64,000 bases of DNA from Alphaproteobacteria bacterium (GCA_020049775.1 JAGVLO010000004.1:186001-250000); one strand, 5' to 3'. Positions 49,740 through 60,592 are shown, counted from the stretch's first letter. Program-made: numbers and translations. The notes: generated from the sequence alone by a model not told the origin.

Positions 49740-51500
49740 ATGGCATTTATGAACGCCACCACCAAATCCACCGATTCTGATTTTGATTTTTCCACCGCCG
49801 AAGATTTTGGCGCGTTGTTCGAAGAATCGATCAATTCCTCCGGCAAGAACGAAGGCTCGGTTATCACCGGAATTATCGTCGCCGTTGAAAAAGACGTTGT
49901 TATCATCGATGTCGGCCTGAAGTCGGAAGGCCGCGTTCCGCTGCGCGAATTTATCGTTGGCGGCGTTACTCCGGAACTCAAGACCGGTGATGAAGTAGAA
50001 GTGTATCTCGAGAAGATCGAAAATAAGAACGGCGAAGCCATGCTCTCCCGCGAGAAAGCCCTTCGCGAAGAAGCTTGGATTAAGCTGGAAAAAGCATGCG
50101 CCAACGCGCAGCGTGTGGAAGGCGTTATCTTTGGCCGTGTCAAGGGTGGTTTTACCGTCGATATTCAGGGCGCTGTAGCGTTTCTACCCGGTTCGCAGGT
50201 TGACATCCGCCCGATTCGCGACGTAACCCCGCTGATGCATATCAGCCAGCCGTTCCAGATTCTGAAAATGGACCGCAAGCGTGGCAACATCGTTGTTTCC
50301 CGCCGTGCCGTTCTCGAAGAATCGCGCGTTGAAGCACGCGAACAGCTGCTGGGCAAAATTGCTGAAGGCCAGGTGCTTGAAGGTATGGTCAAGAACATCA
50401 CCGATTACGGTGCGTTCATTGACATGGGCGGTATTGACGGCTTGCTGCACGTCACCGATATTTCATGGCGCCGTATCAGCCATCCGTCGGAAGTGCTGCA
50501 TCTCGGCCAGACTGTGAAGGTGATGGTGACCAAGTTCGACCAGAACACCAAGCGCGTCAGCCTCGGCATGAAGCAGCTTGAAACCAACCCGTGGCAGGGC
50601 GCCGACGTGAAATATACTGTTGGCACCAAGCTGCACGGCAAGATCACAAACATCACCGATTACGGTGCGTTTGTTGAACTGGAGCCGGGCATTGAAGGCC
50701 TCGTTCACGTTTCTGAAATTTCATGGGTGAAGAAAAACATGCATCCTTCCAAGCTGGTTTCGGTCAGTCAGGAAGTGGATGTTGTCGTACTCGATATCGA
50801 CGCTGCCAAGCACCGTATCAGCCTTGGCATGAAGCAGTGCGAAGAAAATCCATGGGCTATCTACGCTACCAAAGTGAAGGTTGGCGATATGATTGAAGGC
50901 GAAATCCGCAACATCACCGATTTCGGTCTGTTCGTTGGCCTTGATGGTGATATTGACGGCCTCGTGCATCATTCCGATCTCAGCTGGAAAGATGCAGGCG
51001 ACGTTGCCATCAAAAACTACAAAAAGGGTGACAAAATCAAAACAAAGATTCTTGCCATTGATGTCGAAAAAGAACGTATCAGCCTCGGCGTGAAGCAGCT
51101 GGATAGCGATCCTGCTGAATCCGAACTGGCTGGTATCGCCAAGGGCGCAACGGTTACCTGCACGGTTACCGAAGTGCATGATGACGGCATCACCCTGAAG
51201 GTAACGGACAATGTTCAGAGCTTCGTTAAGAAGGCTGACCTCGCCCGCGAACGTCAGGAACAGCGCACCGACCGCTTTGCAGTGGGTGATCGCGTTGACG
51301 CCAAGATCACCAGCGTTGATAAGGCAACCCGCAAGGTGGCCCTGTCCATCAAGGCACTGGAAGCCGAAGAACACAAGAAAGCGATTGCTGAATACGGTTC
51401 TGTGGACAGCGGCGCATCGCTTGGCGATATCCTTGGTGCTGCCCTTGATCAGGCCGCTGCTGAGAAGACCGGCAAGAAGAGCAAGAAGACACAAGCATAG
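49740..51500 (+). CDS. rpsA: 30S ribosomal protein S1
   Basis: Six S1-like repeats (NITDYGAFIDMGGIDGLLHVTDISW etc.). Confidence 0.98.
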   Translation: MAFMNATTKSTDSDFDFSTAEDFGALFEESINSSGKNEGSVITGIIVAVEKDVVIIDVGLKSEGRVPLREFIVGGVTPELKTGDEVEVYLEKIENKNGEAMLSREKALREEAWIKLEKACANAQRVEGVIFGRVKGGFTVDIQGAVAFLPGSQVDIRPIRDVTPLMHISQPFQILKMDRKRGNIVVSRRAVLEESRVEAREQLLGKIAEGQVLEGMVKNITDYGAFIDMGGIDGLLHVTDISWRRISHPSEVLHLGQTVKVMVTKFDQNTKRVSLGMKQLETNPWQGADVKYTVGTKLHGKITNITDYGAFVELEPGIEGLVHVSEISWVKKNMHPSKLVSVSQEVDVVVLDIDAAKHRISLGMKQCEENPWAIYATKVKVGDMIEGEIRNITDFGLFVGLDGDIDGLVHHSDLSWKDAGDVAIKNYKKGDKIKTKILAIDVEKERISLGVKQLDSDPAESELAGIAKGATVTCTVTEVHDDGITLKVTDNVQSFVKKADLARERQEQRTDRFAVGDRVDAKITSVDKATRKVALSIKALEAEEHKKAIAEYGSVDSGASLGDILGAALDQAAAEKTGKKSKKTQA

Positions 51501-51518
51501 TTTTTTGGCGCATAATAT

Positions 51519-52436
51519 ATGGCAATGAGCGCGGATACGTTACTTGACAGGCTTTACCTGAAAGGTCAGGTCACCAAGTGGCGTATCCTCGCGATTGCTT
51601 TCGCGGCGCTTGCTTTTATCGTCAGTTTTGAAAGCGTGCTTCCCAACTCTCCCATGGAGAAGGAATACGTGGCGCGTGTCAGTATTGACGGCTTCGTCTC
51701 TGATAACCAGAAATTCTACGACCTTCTCAAAACCATAGAAAAAAACCGCAAAATTAAAGCTGTCATCGTGTCGCTGGATACGCCGGGCGGCAGTGCGGTG
51801 GGCGGCGAGGAAATTTTCCTGCGCCTGCGGCAAATGTCTCAAAAAAAACCTATAGTGGCGGTAATGCGCTCTGTTAGCGCGTCTGCTGGCTATATGGTGG
51901 CGCTGGGTGCGGATTATATTGTCGCCCGCGAGGGAACAATTACCGGCTCGATTGGCGTGCTGATACAATCGGCAGAAGTTACGCAGCTGGCCGAAAAGCT
52001 TGGTATTAAGCCGGTAATTATCAAATCCTCGGCACTTAAAGGCAGTCCCTCACCCTTTGAAAAATCGACGCCGGAATCAGAAAAAGTTATTGGCGATGTT
52101 ATTCAGGATTTTTACAACCGTTTCGTACAAATGGTGGCTGAACGCCGCAATTTACCTAGAGAAAAGGTGGTCGTACTCGCGGACGGCCGCATCTACAGCG
52201 GGAAACGGGCCGTCGAGACCAAGCTAATCGATGCAATTGGCGGGGAACAGGAGGCCATGAAATGGCTGGTAGAACAAAAGCATATAAGTGACGGATTAGA
52301 GATAAAAGATGCTAAAATGCCGCAACCGGACAACCTGATTGATAATATTTCTCAGAGTGTTACCGGAAAATTTTTTCAAAGCAGCGGCTTATCGCTTGAC
52401 GGCTTACTTGCAATCTGGCATCCTGAACTACACTAA
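51519..52436 (+). CDS. sppA: Signal peptide peptidase SppA (short form)
   Basis: VIVSLDTPGGSAVGGEEIF, SVSASAGYMVALGADYIVAREGTITGSIGV, ADGRIYSGKRAVE. Confidence 0.95.
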   Translation: MAMSADTLLDRLYLKGQVTKWRILAIAFAALAFIVSFESVLPNSPMEKEYVARVSIDGFVSDNQKFYDLLKTIEKNRKIKAVIVSLDTPGGSAVGGEEIFLRLRQMSQKKPIVAVMRSVSASAGYMVALGADYIVAREGTITGSIGVLIQSAEVTQLAEKLGIKPVIIKSSALKGSPSPFEKSTPESEKVIGDVIQDFYNRFVQMVAERRNLPREKVVVLADGRIYSGKRAVETKLIDAIGGEQEAMKWLVEQKHISDGLEIKDAKMPQPDNLIDNISQSVTGKFFQSSGLSLDGLLAIWHPELH

Positions 52437-52463
52437 TCCATTCTATTTCAAAGGCCTGCACAC

Positions 52464-52775
52464 ATGACCAAATCTGAACTCGTCCTTAGACTCGCTAAGA
52501 GATATCCTCACCTCTATCAGCGCGATATTGAAACGCTGGTTAACACCGTTTTTGACAGCATTTCCACTACGCTGGTCGAAGGTGGCCGTGTTGAGCTGCG
52601 TGGCTTTGGTGCGTTTTCCATCCGCAAGCGTGAAGCACGCAAGGCCCGCAATCCGAAAAATGGTCAGGAAGTGCATATCGGCGAGCGTTTCGCCATCTAC
52701 TTCCGCACTGGCAAGGAACTGCGCGAGCGCATCAATAAAATGCCGGTGATGACGCATTCTTCCTCCGCTAACTAA
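52464..52775 (+). CDS. ihfB: Integration host factor subunit beta
   Basis: TKSELVLRLAKRYPHLYQRDIETLVNTVFDSI; RVELRGFGAFSIRKREARKARNPKNGQEV. Confidence 0.95.
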   Translation: MTKSELVLRLAKRYPHLYQRDIETLVNTVFDSISTTLVEGGRVELRGFGAFSIRKREARKARNPKNGQEVHIGERFAIYFRTGKELRERINKMPVMTHSSSAN

Positions 52776-52791
52776 ATCATTGTTGCGTTAG

Positions 52792-53115
52792 GTGCTTACT
52801 TCAACCAAGCGTATGCTTAGGGCGGTCGCTGTTGCGGTTGTCACCATATTTTTCCTGATATTTGCCGTCGATAACCACGATCCGGTCAGCATTGGCCTGT
52901 TCCCGCTCCCCTATACTTTTGAAATACCCAAGTTTCTGCTGGCGCTGGTGTGTTTTGCCGGGGGCGTGGTGGTTGGCGGCTTTACGGTTAGCCTCAAGCT
53001 CACCAGAACGCGCCGCTTGTTTAAGCATGAACATAAGCGTGTTGTCGCCCTGCAAAACGAGCTTAAAGGTGTCAAGGAACAGCAGCCGCGCTCGCTGACT
53101 GTGGCGGGCGGCTGA
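52792..53115 (+). CDS. LapA-domain (DUF1049) protein; start may lie further in
   Basis: TIFFLIFAVDNHDPVSIGLFPLPYTFEIPKFLLALVCFAGGVVVGGF, two TM. Confidence 0.8.
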   Translation: MLTSTKRMLRAVAVAVVTIFFLIFAVDNHDPVSIGLFPLPYTFEIPKFLLALVCFAGGVVVGGFTVSLKLTRTRRLFKHEHKRVVALQNELKGVKEQQPRSLTVAGG

Positions 53116-53123
53116 TTTCTCCC

Positions 53124-53771
53124 ATGACGGTTTCCATCAAAATTTGCGGCCTTACGGACGAAGTGTCGGTAAAGGCCGTTATTGACGTCAGGGCGGATTA
53201 TGCAGGCTTTGTGTATTTCCCCGCTTCCCCGCGCCATATAACACTGGAAAAAGCAGCAGAATTGAAGTCACTCCTGCCCGCCTCCATCAAGTCCGTATCG
53301 GTGCTGGTAGATCCCGACGATGCGCTGCTGGCACAGGTATTTTCAGTGCTTAAGCCGGATTATGTGCAACTGCACGGCAAGGAATCACCAGCGCGATTGC
53401 AGGACATACGCAATGCGCACCCCGCTGCTAAAATTATAAAAGCCCTGAAAATCCGCACGTCCGACGATGTGGCGCAGGCGGCGTCATTCAAGGCGGTTGC
53501 CGACATGCTGTTGTTTGACGCCAAGGCGCCGGAACTGCCAGGCATGCTGCCGGGCGGCAATGGTCTGAGCTTTGACTGGGCGCTGCTTAAAAACCGTGAA
53601 TTCCCACTGCCATGGATGCTTTCCGGCGGCTTGAATATTGAGAACGTGGCCGACGCTGTACGACAAAGCGGTGCGCACATGGTGGATATCTCTTCTGGCG
53701 TTGAGCGCGCACCCGGTGTAAAAGACCCTGCGTTGATAAAAGCGTTTACCGATAAGGCAAGGGGTATATGA
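53124..53771 (+). CDS. trpF: Phosphoribosylanthranilate isomerase
   Basis: [63 protein letters not shown]. Confidence 0.96.
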   Translation: MTVSIKICGLTDEVSVKAVIDVRADYAGFVYFPASPRHITLEKAAELKSLLPASIKSVSVLVDPDDALLAQVFSVLKPDYVQLHGKESPARLQDIRNAHPAAKIIKALKIRTSDDVAQAASFKAVADMLLFDAKAPELPGMLPGGNGLSFDWALLKNREFPLPWMLSGGLNIENVADAVRQSGAHMVDISSGVERAPGVKDPALIKAFTDKARGI

Positions 53772-54970
53772 AAACCAATCTGGCAGGGCCAGACGAGCGC
53801 GGGCATTTCGGAATTTACGGCGGACGTTATGTCGCCGAAACGCTGATGCCGCTTATTCTCGACGTCGAGAAAGCCTATCAGTCGCTCAAAAACGATCCCG
53901 AGTTTCACAAGCAACTCGATTATTATTTCAAGCATTATGTCGGCCGCCCCAGCCCGCTCTATTTTGCAGCGCGGATGACCGAATATTGTGGCGGTGCAAA
54001 AATCTATTTCAAGCGCGACGAATTGAACCACACGGGCGCGCACAAAATCAATAACTGCATCGGTCAAGTGCTGCTGGCCAAAAAGCTTGGCAAAAAGCGC
54101 ATTATAGCTGAAACAGGCGCCGGCCAGCACGGTGTGGCGACTGCCACGGTGTGCGCCCTCTTTGGCCTGCAATGTGTGGTGTATATGGGCGCGAAGGATA
54201 TTGAACGCCAGGCACCCAACGTATTCCGCATGAAAATCCTTGGCGCCGAGGTGATTCCCGTGCAGTCAGGCTCGTGTACATTGAAAGATGCCATGAATGA
54301 AGCGCTACGCGACTGGGTAACGAATGTGGAAAGCACATTTTACCTTATCGGCACGGCGGCAGGTCCGCATCCATACCCCGAGATGGTGCGTGATTTCCAG
54401 TCAATCATAGGCCGTGAAACGCGCGAGCAGATGCAGGAAGCCGAAGGGCGCCTGCCCGATACGCTGGTGGCTAGTATTGGCGGCGGGTCAAACGCGATTG
54501 GCCTGTTTCATCCATTCATACAAGAGCCTAGTGTCAGCATGATTGGCGTGGAAGCGGCAGGGCATGGGCTGGACTCGGGAGAGCATGCTGCATCCATTAC
54601 GCGCGGCGCGCCGGGCGTGCTGCATGGCAGCCGCACCTACCTGCTGCAGGATGACGACGGCCAGATAAAAGACGCCCACTCGATTTCCGCAGGGCTTGAT
54701 TATCCGGGCATCGGGCCGGAACATGCGTGGCTGCATGACACAGGACGCGTGCAATATGTTTCCATCACCGATAATGAGGCGCTGGAAGCGTTTCAGACCG
54801 TATCGAAGCTCGAAGGCATTATCCCTGCCCTTGAACCTTCGCACGCGCTGGCACATGTGATGAAAATCGCGCCCAAGCTGCCCTCCAGCCACCTGCTGGT
54901 TGTGAATATGTGCGGGCGCGGCGACAAGGATATTTTCACCGTGGCCAATGCGCTTGGGGTAAAATTATGA
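53768..54970 (+). CDS. trpB: Tryptophan synthase beta chain
   Basis: [62 protein letters not shown]. Confidence 0.98.
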   Translation: MKTNLAGPDERGHFGIYGGRYVAETLMPLILDVEKAYQSLKNDPEFHKQLDYYFKHYVGRPSPLYFAARMTEYCGGAKIYFKRDELNHTGAHKINNCIGQVLLAKKLGKKRIIAETGAGQHGVATATVCALFGLQCVVYMGAKDIERQAPNVFRMKILGAEVIPVQSGSCTLKDAMNEALRDWVTNVESTFYLIGTAAGPHPYPEMVRDFQSIIGRETREQMQEAEGRLPDTLVASIGGGSNAIGLFHPFIQEPSVSMIGVEAAGHGLDSGEHAASITRGAPGVLHGSRTYLLQDDDGQIKDAHSISAGLDYPGIGPEHAWLHDTGRVQYVSITDNEALEAFQTVSKLEGIIPALEPSHALAHVMKIAPKLPSSHLLVVNMCGRGDKDIFTVANALGVKL

Positions 54971-54986
54971 ATTGCGCTCAATGCTC

Positions 54987-55049
54987 AAGAAAAAATGTGA
55001 TTTTTTCTTCGCTTTTTGGCGCCGCGCATGCTGCGCCCCTCAATGGGGC
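54987..55049 (+). promoter_or_regulatory. trpB-trpA junction with consecutive hairpins
   Basis: AAGAAAAAAT-gtg-ATTTTTTCTT (54987-55009), GCGC-atgct-GCGC (55024-55036), GCCCC-tcaat-GGGGC (55035-55049) covering the G-rich region before the trpA ATG. Confidence 0.5.
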
Positions 55050-55055
55050 TGTGAT

Positions 55056-55859
55056 ATGAGCAAGCGCATCGAAACCGCATTTGAGAAAATACGTGCCACC
55101 AATCGCGCGGCGCTGATTCCATTCATTATGGGCTATCACCCCGACGCCAACACATCTGCAGCTTTGCTGGATGCCCTGCCCGCCGCAGGCGCAGACATCA
55201 TTGAAATTGGCATTCCCTTCTCTGACCCGATGGCCGACGGTCCGGTGATTCAGGCCGCTGGCAAACAGGCGCTGGAACAAGGCGCAAAGCTTGCAGGCAT
55301 TCTGGAGCTGGTGCGCGTTTTCCGTAAAAAACACGCCGATGTGCCGGTGATACTGATGGGTTATTTCAACCCCGTGTACCGTTATGGCAGTGAGAAATTC
55401 TGTAACGACGCCACAGCAGCAGGTGTTGACGGCATCATCCTTGTCGATTTGCCACCGGAAGAGGAAGACGAAATACGCCCTTACCTCGATAAAAGCGGTC
55501 TGAAACTCATTCGCCTGATTGCGCCCACCAGCGGCGATGCAAGGCTTAAAACACTCTGTGCTTCGGCAAGCGGCTTTGTGTATTACATCTCGGTGGCGGG
55601 CATTACCGGCGCAAAGACGGCGAGCGCGTCTGACCTTACAGGTAAGCTGGCGCAATTGCGCGGCGTCACCAAATTGCCGGTGGCCGTTGGTTTTGGCATC
55701 AAGACCGTGCAGCAGGTAAAAGACGTGGCGGCGGTGGCTGATGCAGTGGTGGTTGGTTCGGCGCTGGTGGATGTGATTGCCAAGGCAAAAGATGGCAGCG
55801 CCGCGGTTAGCGACGCGTCGAAGTTTGTCAGTGATTTGGCAAAAGGTCTGAAACGGTAA
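55056..55859 (+). CDS. trpA: Tryptophan synthase alpha chain
   Basis: IETAFEKIRATNRAALIPFIMGYHPD, IEIGIPFSDPMADGPVIQAA, GFVYYISVAGITGAK, VGFGIKTVQQV. Confidence 0.96.
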   Translation: MSKRIETAFEKIRATNRAALIPFIMGYHPDANTSAALLDALPAAGADIIEIGIPFSDPMADGPVIQAAGKQALEQGAKLAGILELVRVFRKKHADVPVILMGYFNPVYRYGSEKFCNDATAAGVDGIILVDLPPEEEDEIRPYLDKSGLKLIRLIAPTSGDARLKTLCASASGFVYYISVAGITGAKTASASDLTGKLAQLRGVTKLPVAVGFGIKTVQQVKDVAAVADAVVVGSALVDVIAKAKDGSAAVSDASKFVSDLAKGLKR

Positions 55860-56700
55860 AATACCCTGCCACCAACTGTGACTGGCGCAGCGCTTCTGCG
55901 GCGGTATCCAGTGAACCCAGCAACTTCGGCAATTTATAAACCGGCAGCGAGGCGTCGCCGTAAATCTGCGGACCCGGCTCGTTTTTATTGGCAATTCCAT
56001 AGTGCATAGCAGCCAGAATTATGGCAATCACGCGGCCTGTGTTGGCGTCTGCGCCGGAAACGCGGTGTTCGATGTGTTTTTTATCATGCTCGGCCTGCGG
56101 CAGGCGGATGGCGCAGCTGCGGTTATTTGCGCCCCAGCTGACACATAATGGTGTGGTTTTACCTGCTATAAAACGGTCATAGGAATGTGGCGATGGTGCG
56201 AAAACGGCCATGGAATCATGCATCCAGTGCAGCAGGCCGCCGATGCTGAAATTCAGTTCGTCGCTGATGCGATCGTCGTCTTTGTAATACATGTTCTTGC
56301 CGTCGGCATCGGCAAGGTGGATATGGATATGCAGGCCGTTGCCAGGCTGGTCTGCACTTGGCTTGGCAGAGAAATCGGCCTTCAGGGAGTGTTGGCTGGC
56401 TACTTCGGCAATGATGTGCTTCAGCAATTCGGTGTCGTGCGCGGTTTTGACGGGGTCATTGCATGGCTTGATGGAAATTTCATGCTGCTCAGGGCCGTCT
56501 TCCTTGCCGATATGGGCAACATCAATGCCCTTGTCTTCGGCGGCTTTGCGGATTTCTGCATAACATGCTTCGACGGCGGTAGATTGCGCCGAGCCATGCA
56601 TGGAAAATTCGATTTCCGCTGCGGTGTAGGGATACAGGCCATGGTCATCGCGCAGGCGCTGCACTTGCGGGGTGATGAGGGCAGCGTATGCCGCTGTCAT
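55828..56700 (-). CDS. Minimal glutamine-synthetase-like protein
   Basis: AAEIEFSM, GPEQHEISIKPCND, FSAKPSADQPGNGLHIHIHL, NNRSCAIRLP; only 290 aa with no N-terminal beta-grasp region. Confidence 0.85.
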   Translation of the reverse strand: MTAAYAALITPQVQRLRDDHGLYPYTAAEIEFSMHGSAQSTAVEACYAEIRKAAEDKGIDVAHIGKEDGPEQHEISIKPCNDPVKTAHDTELLKHIIAEVASQHSLKADFSAKPSADQPGNGLHIHIHLADADGKNMYYKDDDRISDELNFSIGGLLHWMHDSMAVFAPSPHSYDRFIAGKTTPLCVSWGANNRSCAIRLPQAEHDKKHIEHRVSGADANTGRVIAIILAAMHYGIANKNEPGPQIYGDASLPVYKLPKLLGSLDTAAEALRQSQLVAGYFTVSDLLPNH

Positions 56701-56712
56701 AATCGTTTCCGT

Positions 56713-57042
56713 TTACGCACCGCCGATGACGGAATCAATCCATTCCACCAGCTTGCTTTTGGGCAGTGAACCGACCTTGGTGGAGAGCGCCTGACCATCT
56801 TTGAAGATGATAAGGGTAGGAATGCCGCGCACGCCGAACTTCTGCGGAGTGCCGGGGTTTTTATCGATATTCACCTTGGCGATAGTGATACGGCCTGCGC
56901 GCTCGTTGGCGATTTCATCAAGGATAGGGGAAATCTGTCGGCACGGGCCACACCATTCGGCCCAGAAATCTACGAGGAATGTGCCGTTGGCTTTCAGGAT
57001 GCGGTGTTCGAATTCGCTATCATCAATATGCAGTGCAGCCAT
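56713..57042 (-). CDS. trxA: Thioredoxin
   Basis: FLVDFWAEWCGPCRQISPILDEIA; GIPTLIIFKDGQ. Confidence 0.97.
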   Translation of the reverse strand: MAALHIDDSEFEHRILKANGTFLVDFWAEWCGPCRQISPILDEIANERAGRITIAKVNIDKNPGTPQKFGVRGIPTLIIFKDGQALSTKVGSLPKSKLVEWIDSVIGGA

Positions 57043-57071
57043 AAAACGGTCCTTTCAGTGAATGAATTACA

Positions 57072-60000
57072 TTATATGTAGGTACTTGTATCGACTTCGT
57101 CAAGCAGTGCCTCGTCCAGCGGCGTAAGTTTCGGAAGCGCGGTCCATAACAGCCCGCAATATACCTTTTTTTCAGGATATATGCGCTGCATCAGCAGTTG
57201 GTACAGGCGCATCTGGCTCAGGTAGGCGGTAGGAGTCTCACGCGGGTTTTCCGGCGCGTTGCGGTTGCTTTTGAAATCGACAATCCACACTTCTTTTTCG
57301 CTGATATGCATACGGTCTATCTGCCCTGCTACTGCGACCTGTCTGCCATTAATATCAACGCAGCCAGCGACGGGCGCTTCCGCCAGCGAGCCTTCGCCGA
57401 AAAGGAATGCAAACGGCGGGTGGGTGATGATGTGCATGGCTTCGCGCACACATGCGTCCAGCACGTCCTGCGGCATGGATTTGCGGTAAAGCGCGGCGAT
57501 ATTCACTCCGGCCTGCACGCGCTTGCTTTCTGCTATTTCCGGCAGGTGCTGCAACAGGCGGTGGATGAGTGTGCCGCGCTGGTAGAAATGTGCATCACCC
57601 GTAAGCGGCGACGCTGCGGCCGGCTCTTCTGCCACCATGCGCGAAGGCACTAGCGGTTGTGGCGGGTTTGGTTCGTTCGGTGCGCGGGCGCGCAGGAACG
57701 CCAGCTGCGAATCAGCAGGCGCATCAACCGCAATATTGGCAGGTGCGTTGGCCACGGGTATTGCCGCTGCCGGCAATTCACCGAGGCGCAGTCCCTCGCC
57801 ATTTTCATGTGTAAATTTTTGGGAAATTGGTTCCAGTCCTGCTTTTATAAGATCGTACCAGTGGGTTTCGTTGAGTTTTTTCTGAGGTTGAATGCCGCAG
57901 ATATACAGTTGGTCTTCGGCACGTGTGAGTGCCACATAGAGCTGACGGCGGTATTCCTGCATTTCGGCTTGCCGTTTTTGCCGACGCAGTGTGGTGCATA
58001 ACGCATTGTCATTACCCTTGGCGCGAGGCCAGAACGGTAGCGGTGATTTTTCACCCTCCTCCTCCCACAGAAACACATCATTCTGCGGTGGCAGGCTGGT
58101 AGTATCCGGCAATATCACAATCGGTGCTTCCAGCCCTTTTGCCCCATGCACGGTGAGAATGCGTACCTGATTATGTGCTTGCTCCATGTCGCGCTTGATT
58201 TCGCTGTTGCTTGACGTAATCCAATGTATGAAACCTTGTAGTGACGGCGTGTGGCTGCGTTCGTAGAGCAGCGCCTGCCCTAGGAATTCATCGATGGAAT
58301 CGTGATATTCGCTGCCCATGCGTCCGGTAAAGCGCCTGCGAGCGCCCAGCGTGTCCAGCAGATAGGCATAGAGTTCGTAGGGCTTCACAAAATCCGCGCG
58401 CGAGCGAAGGTCGCTGAGCAGCGTAAAAACCTCGTCAAACGGCGGCTTGCCCGACATCTGGTACAGTCGCGCCCACAACCTGTCGTCGCCACGGTTATGG
58501 GCCAGTGTGAACAAATCATCTTCACTCAAGTTGCATATCGGACTTTTGAGTACACAGGCCAGCGTCAGGTCGTCTTCAGGCAGCAACAGGCACTGGCCGA
58601 ACGCAATCAAATCGGCAATGGCGAGGTTCTCGCCCAGCTCCATGCGGTCGTGGCCTGCCACGGGGATGCCTCTGCGCTTGAGTGCGCGCACCAGTGGATC
58701 GACAAGCAGGCCGCGCTTGCGCACCAATATCATGATGTCGCCTGCATCGATATTGCGCTTTTTGCTTTCGATATACATGCCGTCATCCAGCCAGCCGCGT
58801 ATGGTGGATGCAATCTGGCGCACGAATTGCAACACTGGCGGCGGTGCATCTTCATCTTTTTTCGGCGGGAGCAGTAGCGGCCACATTTCCACCAGCCCGT
58901 AATAGTCCTGACGGTGGATTTTATGTTCAATCTGCACATCATCAAATGTAAGGCCATGGCGGGTGGCAGCGTTTGCGAACACGGCGTCGGTGGCGGAGAG
59001 TATCGCCTGTGTGGAGCGGTAGGATTTGGTCAGCGCGCGCTGATGCACCTGCATGCCTGCGTCTTTGATGCGCTGCGTGAAGTAGCGCTGCATTTTTCCC
59101 AGTGCGGCGGGGTCAGCTCCCTGAAAACTGTAGATGGATTGTTTTTCGTCACCCACCACGAACAGCGAGCGGTCGGCCTCGGCGCGGCCAAGGCCGGAGA
59201 AAAATTCCTCGGTCAGTGCTTTGACAATGTTCCACTGGATAGGGCTGGTGTCCTGCGCTTCGTCAATCAGCACATGGTCGATGCCGCCATCGAGCTTGAA
59301 CAGCACCCACGGCGCGATGCCCGGCCGCTCCAGCAGGTTGCGGGCCGTGAGTATGAGGTCGTCATAATCCATCTGCACCTGCGAATGCTTGAGCGTTTCA
59401 TACAGCGCCAGCAACTCGTGCGCTACGCGCAACATATGTGCGGTGCTTTCTGCTACCTTCAGTGTGTTCCATGGCTCAAGGAAACGCAGCATGCGCTGTT
59501 GTTCGGCAAACAAGAGTGCTTCCTGGCTTTCGCTTAAAGAGCCTTTATTGAAAAAGCTTTTTTGCGTGCGCGCTTCCAGTTCCTTTGTTAGCACTATGCC
59601 AATGTAGGGTTTTACATCGTCAAGCGTTTGCTTGCCATTTGCTGTCTCCAGCCAGCGTGCCAAGCCCTGCCCTGTTTTTTGATCGGTAGCTTTTCCCTGC
59701 ACCAGCAGTGCCGTGATTTCGCGTAAAGCGGCTAGCGTTTGCGCGTCATAGGTGAAATGTTGCGCAACCAGTGCTTCAGCGTTTATGTTTTGCGATATAC
59801 CGAGCTGTGCATAGACATCGGCAATCGCGCTGTTCACTGCATCATAACCAGAAAAAAGCGCAAGGAAGCGTGATTTATACTTCACGATCTCTTCCAGCAG
59901 TTTCTGCACAGTGAATTCGCTGATGCCATGGGCGATGGCGTGGAGGCTGGCAAGCAGCGCGGGGTCATCTGCCTGCGCCTTGCTAAACAGGCGCATGCGC

Positions 60001-60512
60001 GCTTCTTTAAGCAGTTCCTGTTCAGTGCGCTTGTCCATGACGGCAAAATGCGGGCTGACGCCAGCTTCAAGCGGGAAACGACGCAGCAGCGACTGGCTGA
60101 AGCCGTGGATGGTTTGTATGCGCACGCCTTCCGGCGCTTCCAGCACAGTGGCGAACAGCCCCCTCGCCCGCTCGGTCAAATGCGCTGGCGGTGCGCTGCC
60201 GATGAGTTTTTCCAGCTCTTTTTCTAGCGACTGTTTATCCGTCATCACCCATTCACCCAGTACTTTCAGCACGCGGTTGGACATTTCGGCGGCAGCGGCG
60301 TTGGTAAAGGTAAGGCAGAGTATGCGTGACGGCGAAACGCCATGCAGCAGCAAACCCAGCACGCGGTTGGTCAGCAGGCTGGTTTTACCTGCACCTGCAT
60401 TGGCAGATACAAATACCGACATATCCGGCCTGAAGGCGGTGTGGAGTTCATAAGCCCCTGTGTTAAGGGCCTGCGCTGCGGAGATAGATGGCATTTTAGC
60501 AGTATTTGTCAT
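57072..60512 (-). CDS. addA: Double-strand break repair helicase AddA
   Basis: VSANAGAGKTSLLTNRVLGLLL, HVLIDEAQDTSPIQWNIV, FVVGDEKQSIYSFQGADP, LTVHGAKGLEAPIVILPDT, WIVDFKSNR. Confidence 0.97.
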   Translation of the reverse strand: MTNTAKMPSISAAQALNTGAYELHTAFRPDMSVFVSANAGAGKTSLLTNRVLGLLLHGVSPSRILCLTFTNAAAAEMSNRVLKVLGEWVMTDKQSLEKELEKLIGSAPPAHLTERARGLFATVLEAPEGVRIQTIHGFSQSLLRRFPLEAGVSPHFAVMDKRTEQELLKEARMRLFSKAQADDPALLASLHAIAHGISEFTVQKLLEEIVKYKSRFLALFSGYDAVNSAIADVYAQLGISQNINAEALVAQHFTYDAQTLAALREITALLVQGKATDQKTGQGLARWLETANGKQTLDDVKPYIGIVLTKELEARTQKSFFNKGSLSESQEALLFAEQQRMLRFLEPWNTLKVAESTAHMLRVAHELLALYETLKHSQVQMDYDDLILTARNLLERPGIAPWVLFKLDGGIDHVLIDEAQDTSPIQWNIVKALTEEFFSGLGRAEADRSLFVVGDEKQSIYSFQGADPAALGKMQRYFTQRIKDAGMQVHQRALTKSYRSTQAILSATDAVFANAATRHGLTFDDVQIEHKIHRQDYYGLVEMWPLLLPPKKDEDAPPPVLQFVRQIASTIRGWLDDGMYIESKKRNIDAGDIMILVRKRGLLVDPLVRALKRRGIPVAGHDRMELGENLAIADLIAFGQCLLLPEDDLTLACVLKSPICNLSEDDLFTLAHNRGDDRLWARLYQMSGKPPFDEVFTLLSDLRSRADFVKPYELYAYLLDTLGARRRFTGRMGSEYHDSIDEFLGQALLYERSHTPSLQGFIHWITSSNSEIKRDMEQAHNQVRILTVHGAKGLEAPIVILPDTTSLPPQNDVFLWEEEGEKSPLPFWPRAKGNDNALCTTLRRQKRQAEMQEYRRQLYVALTRAEDQLYICGIQPQKKLNETHWYDLIKAGLEPISQKFTHENGEGLRLGELPAAAIPVANAPANIAVDAPADSQLAFLRARAPNEPNPPQPLVPSRMVAEEPAAASPLTGDAHFYQRGTLIHRLLQHLPEIAESKRVQAGVNIAALYRKSMPQDVLDACVREAMHIITHPPFAFLFGEGSLAEAPVAGCVDINGRQVAVAGQIDRMHISEKEVWIVDFKSNRNAPENPRETPTAYLSQMRLYQLLMQRIYPEKKVYCGLLWTALPKLTPLDEALLDEVDTSTYI

Positions 60513-60592
60513 AAAAAATTAACATCAATTAACGAATAAGCAAGGAAATCTGCGGTATAATGAGGGTTCAAACACAGGAGACAATACACGCC

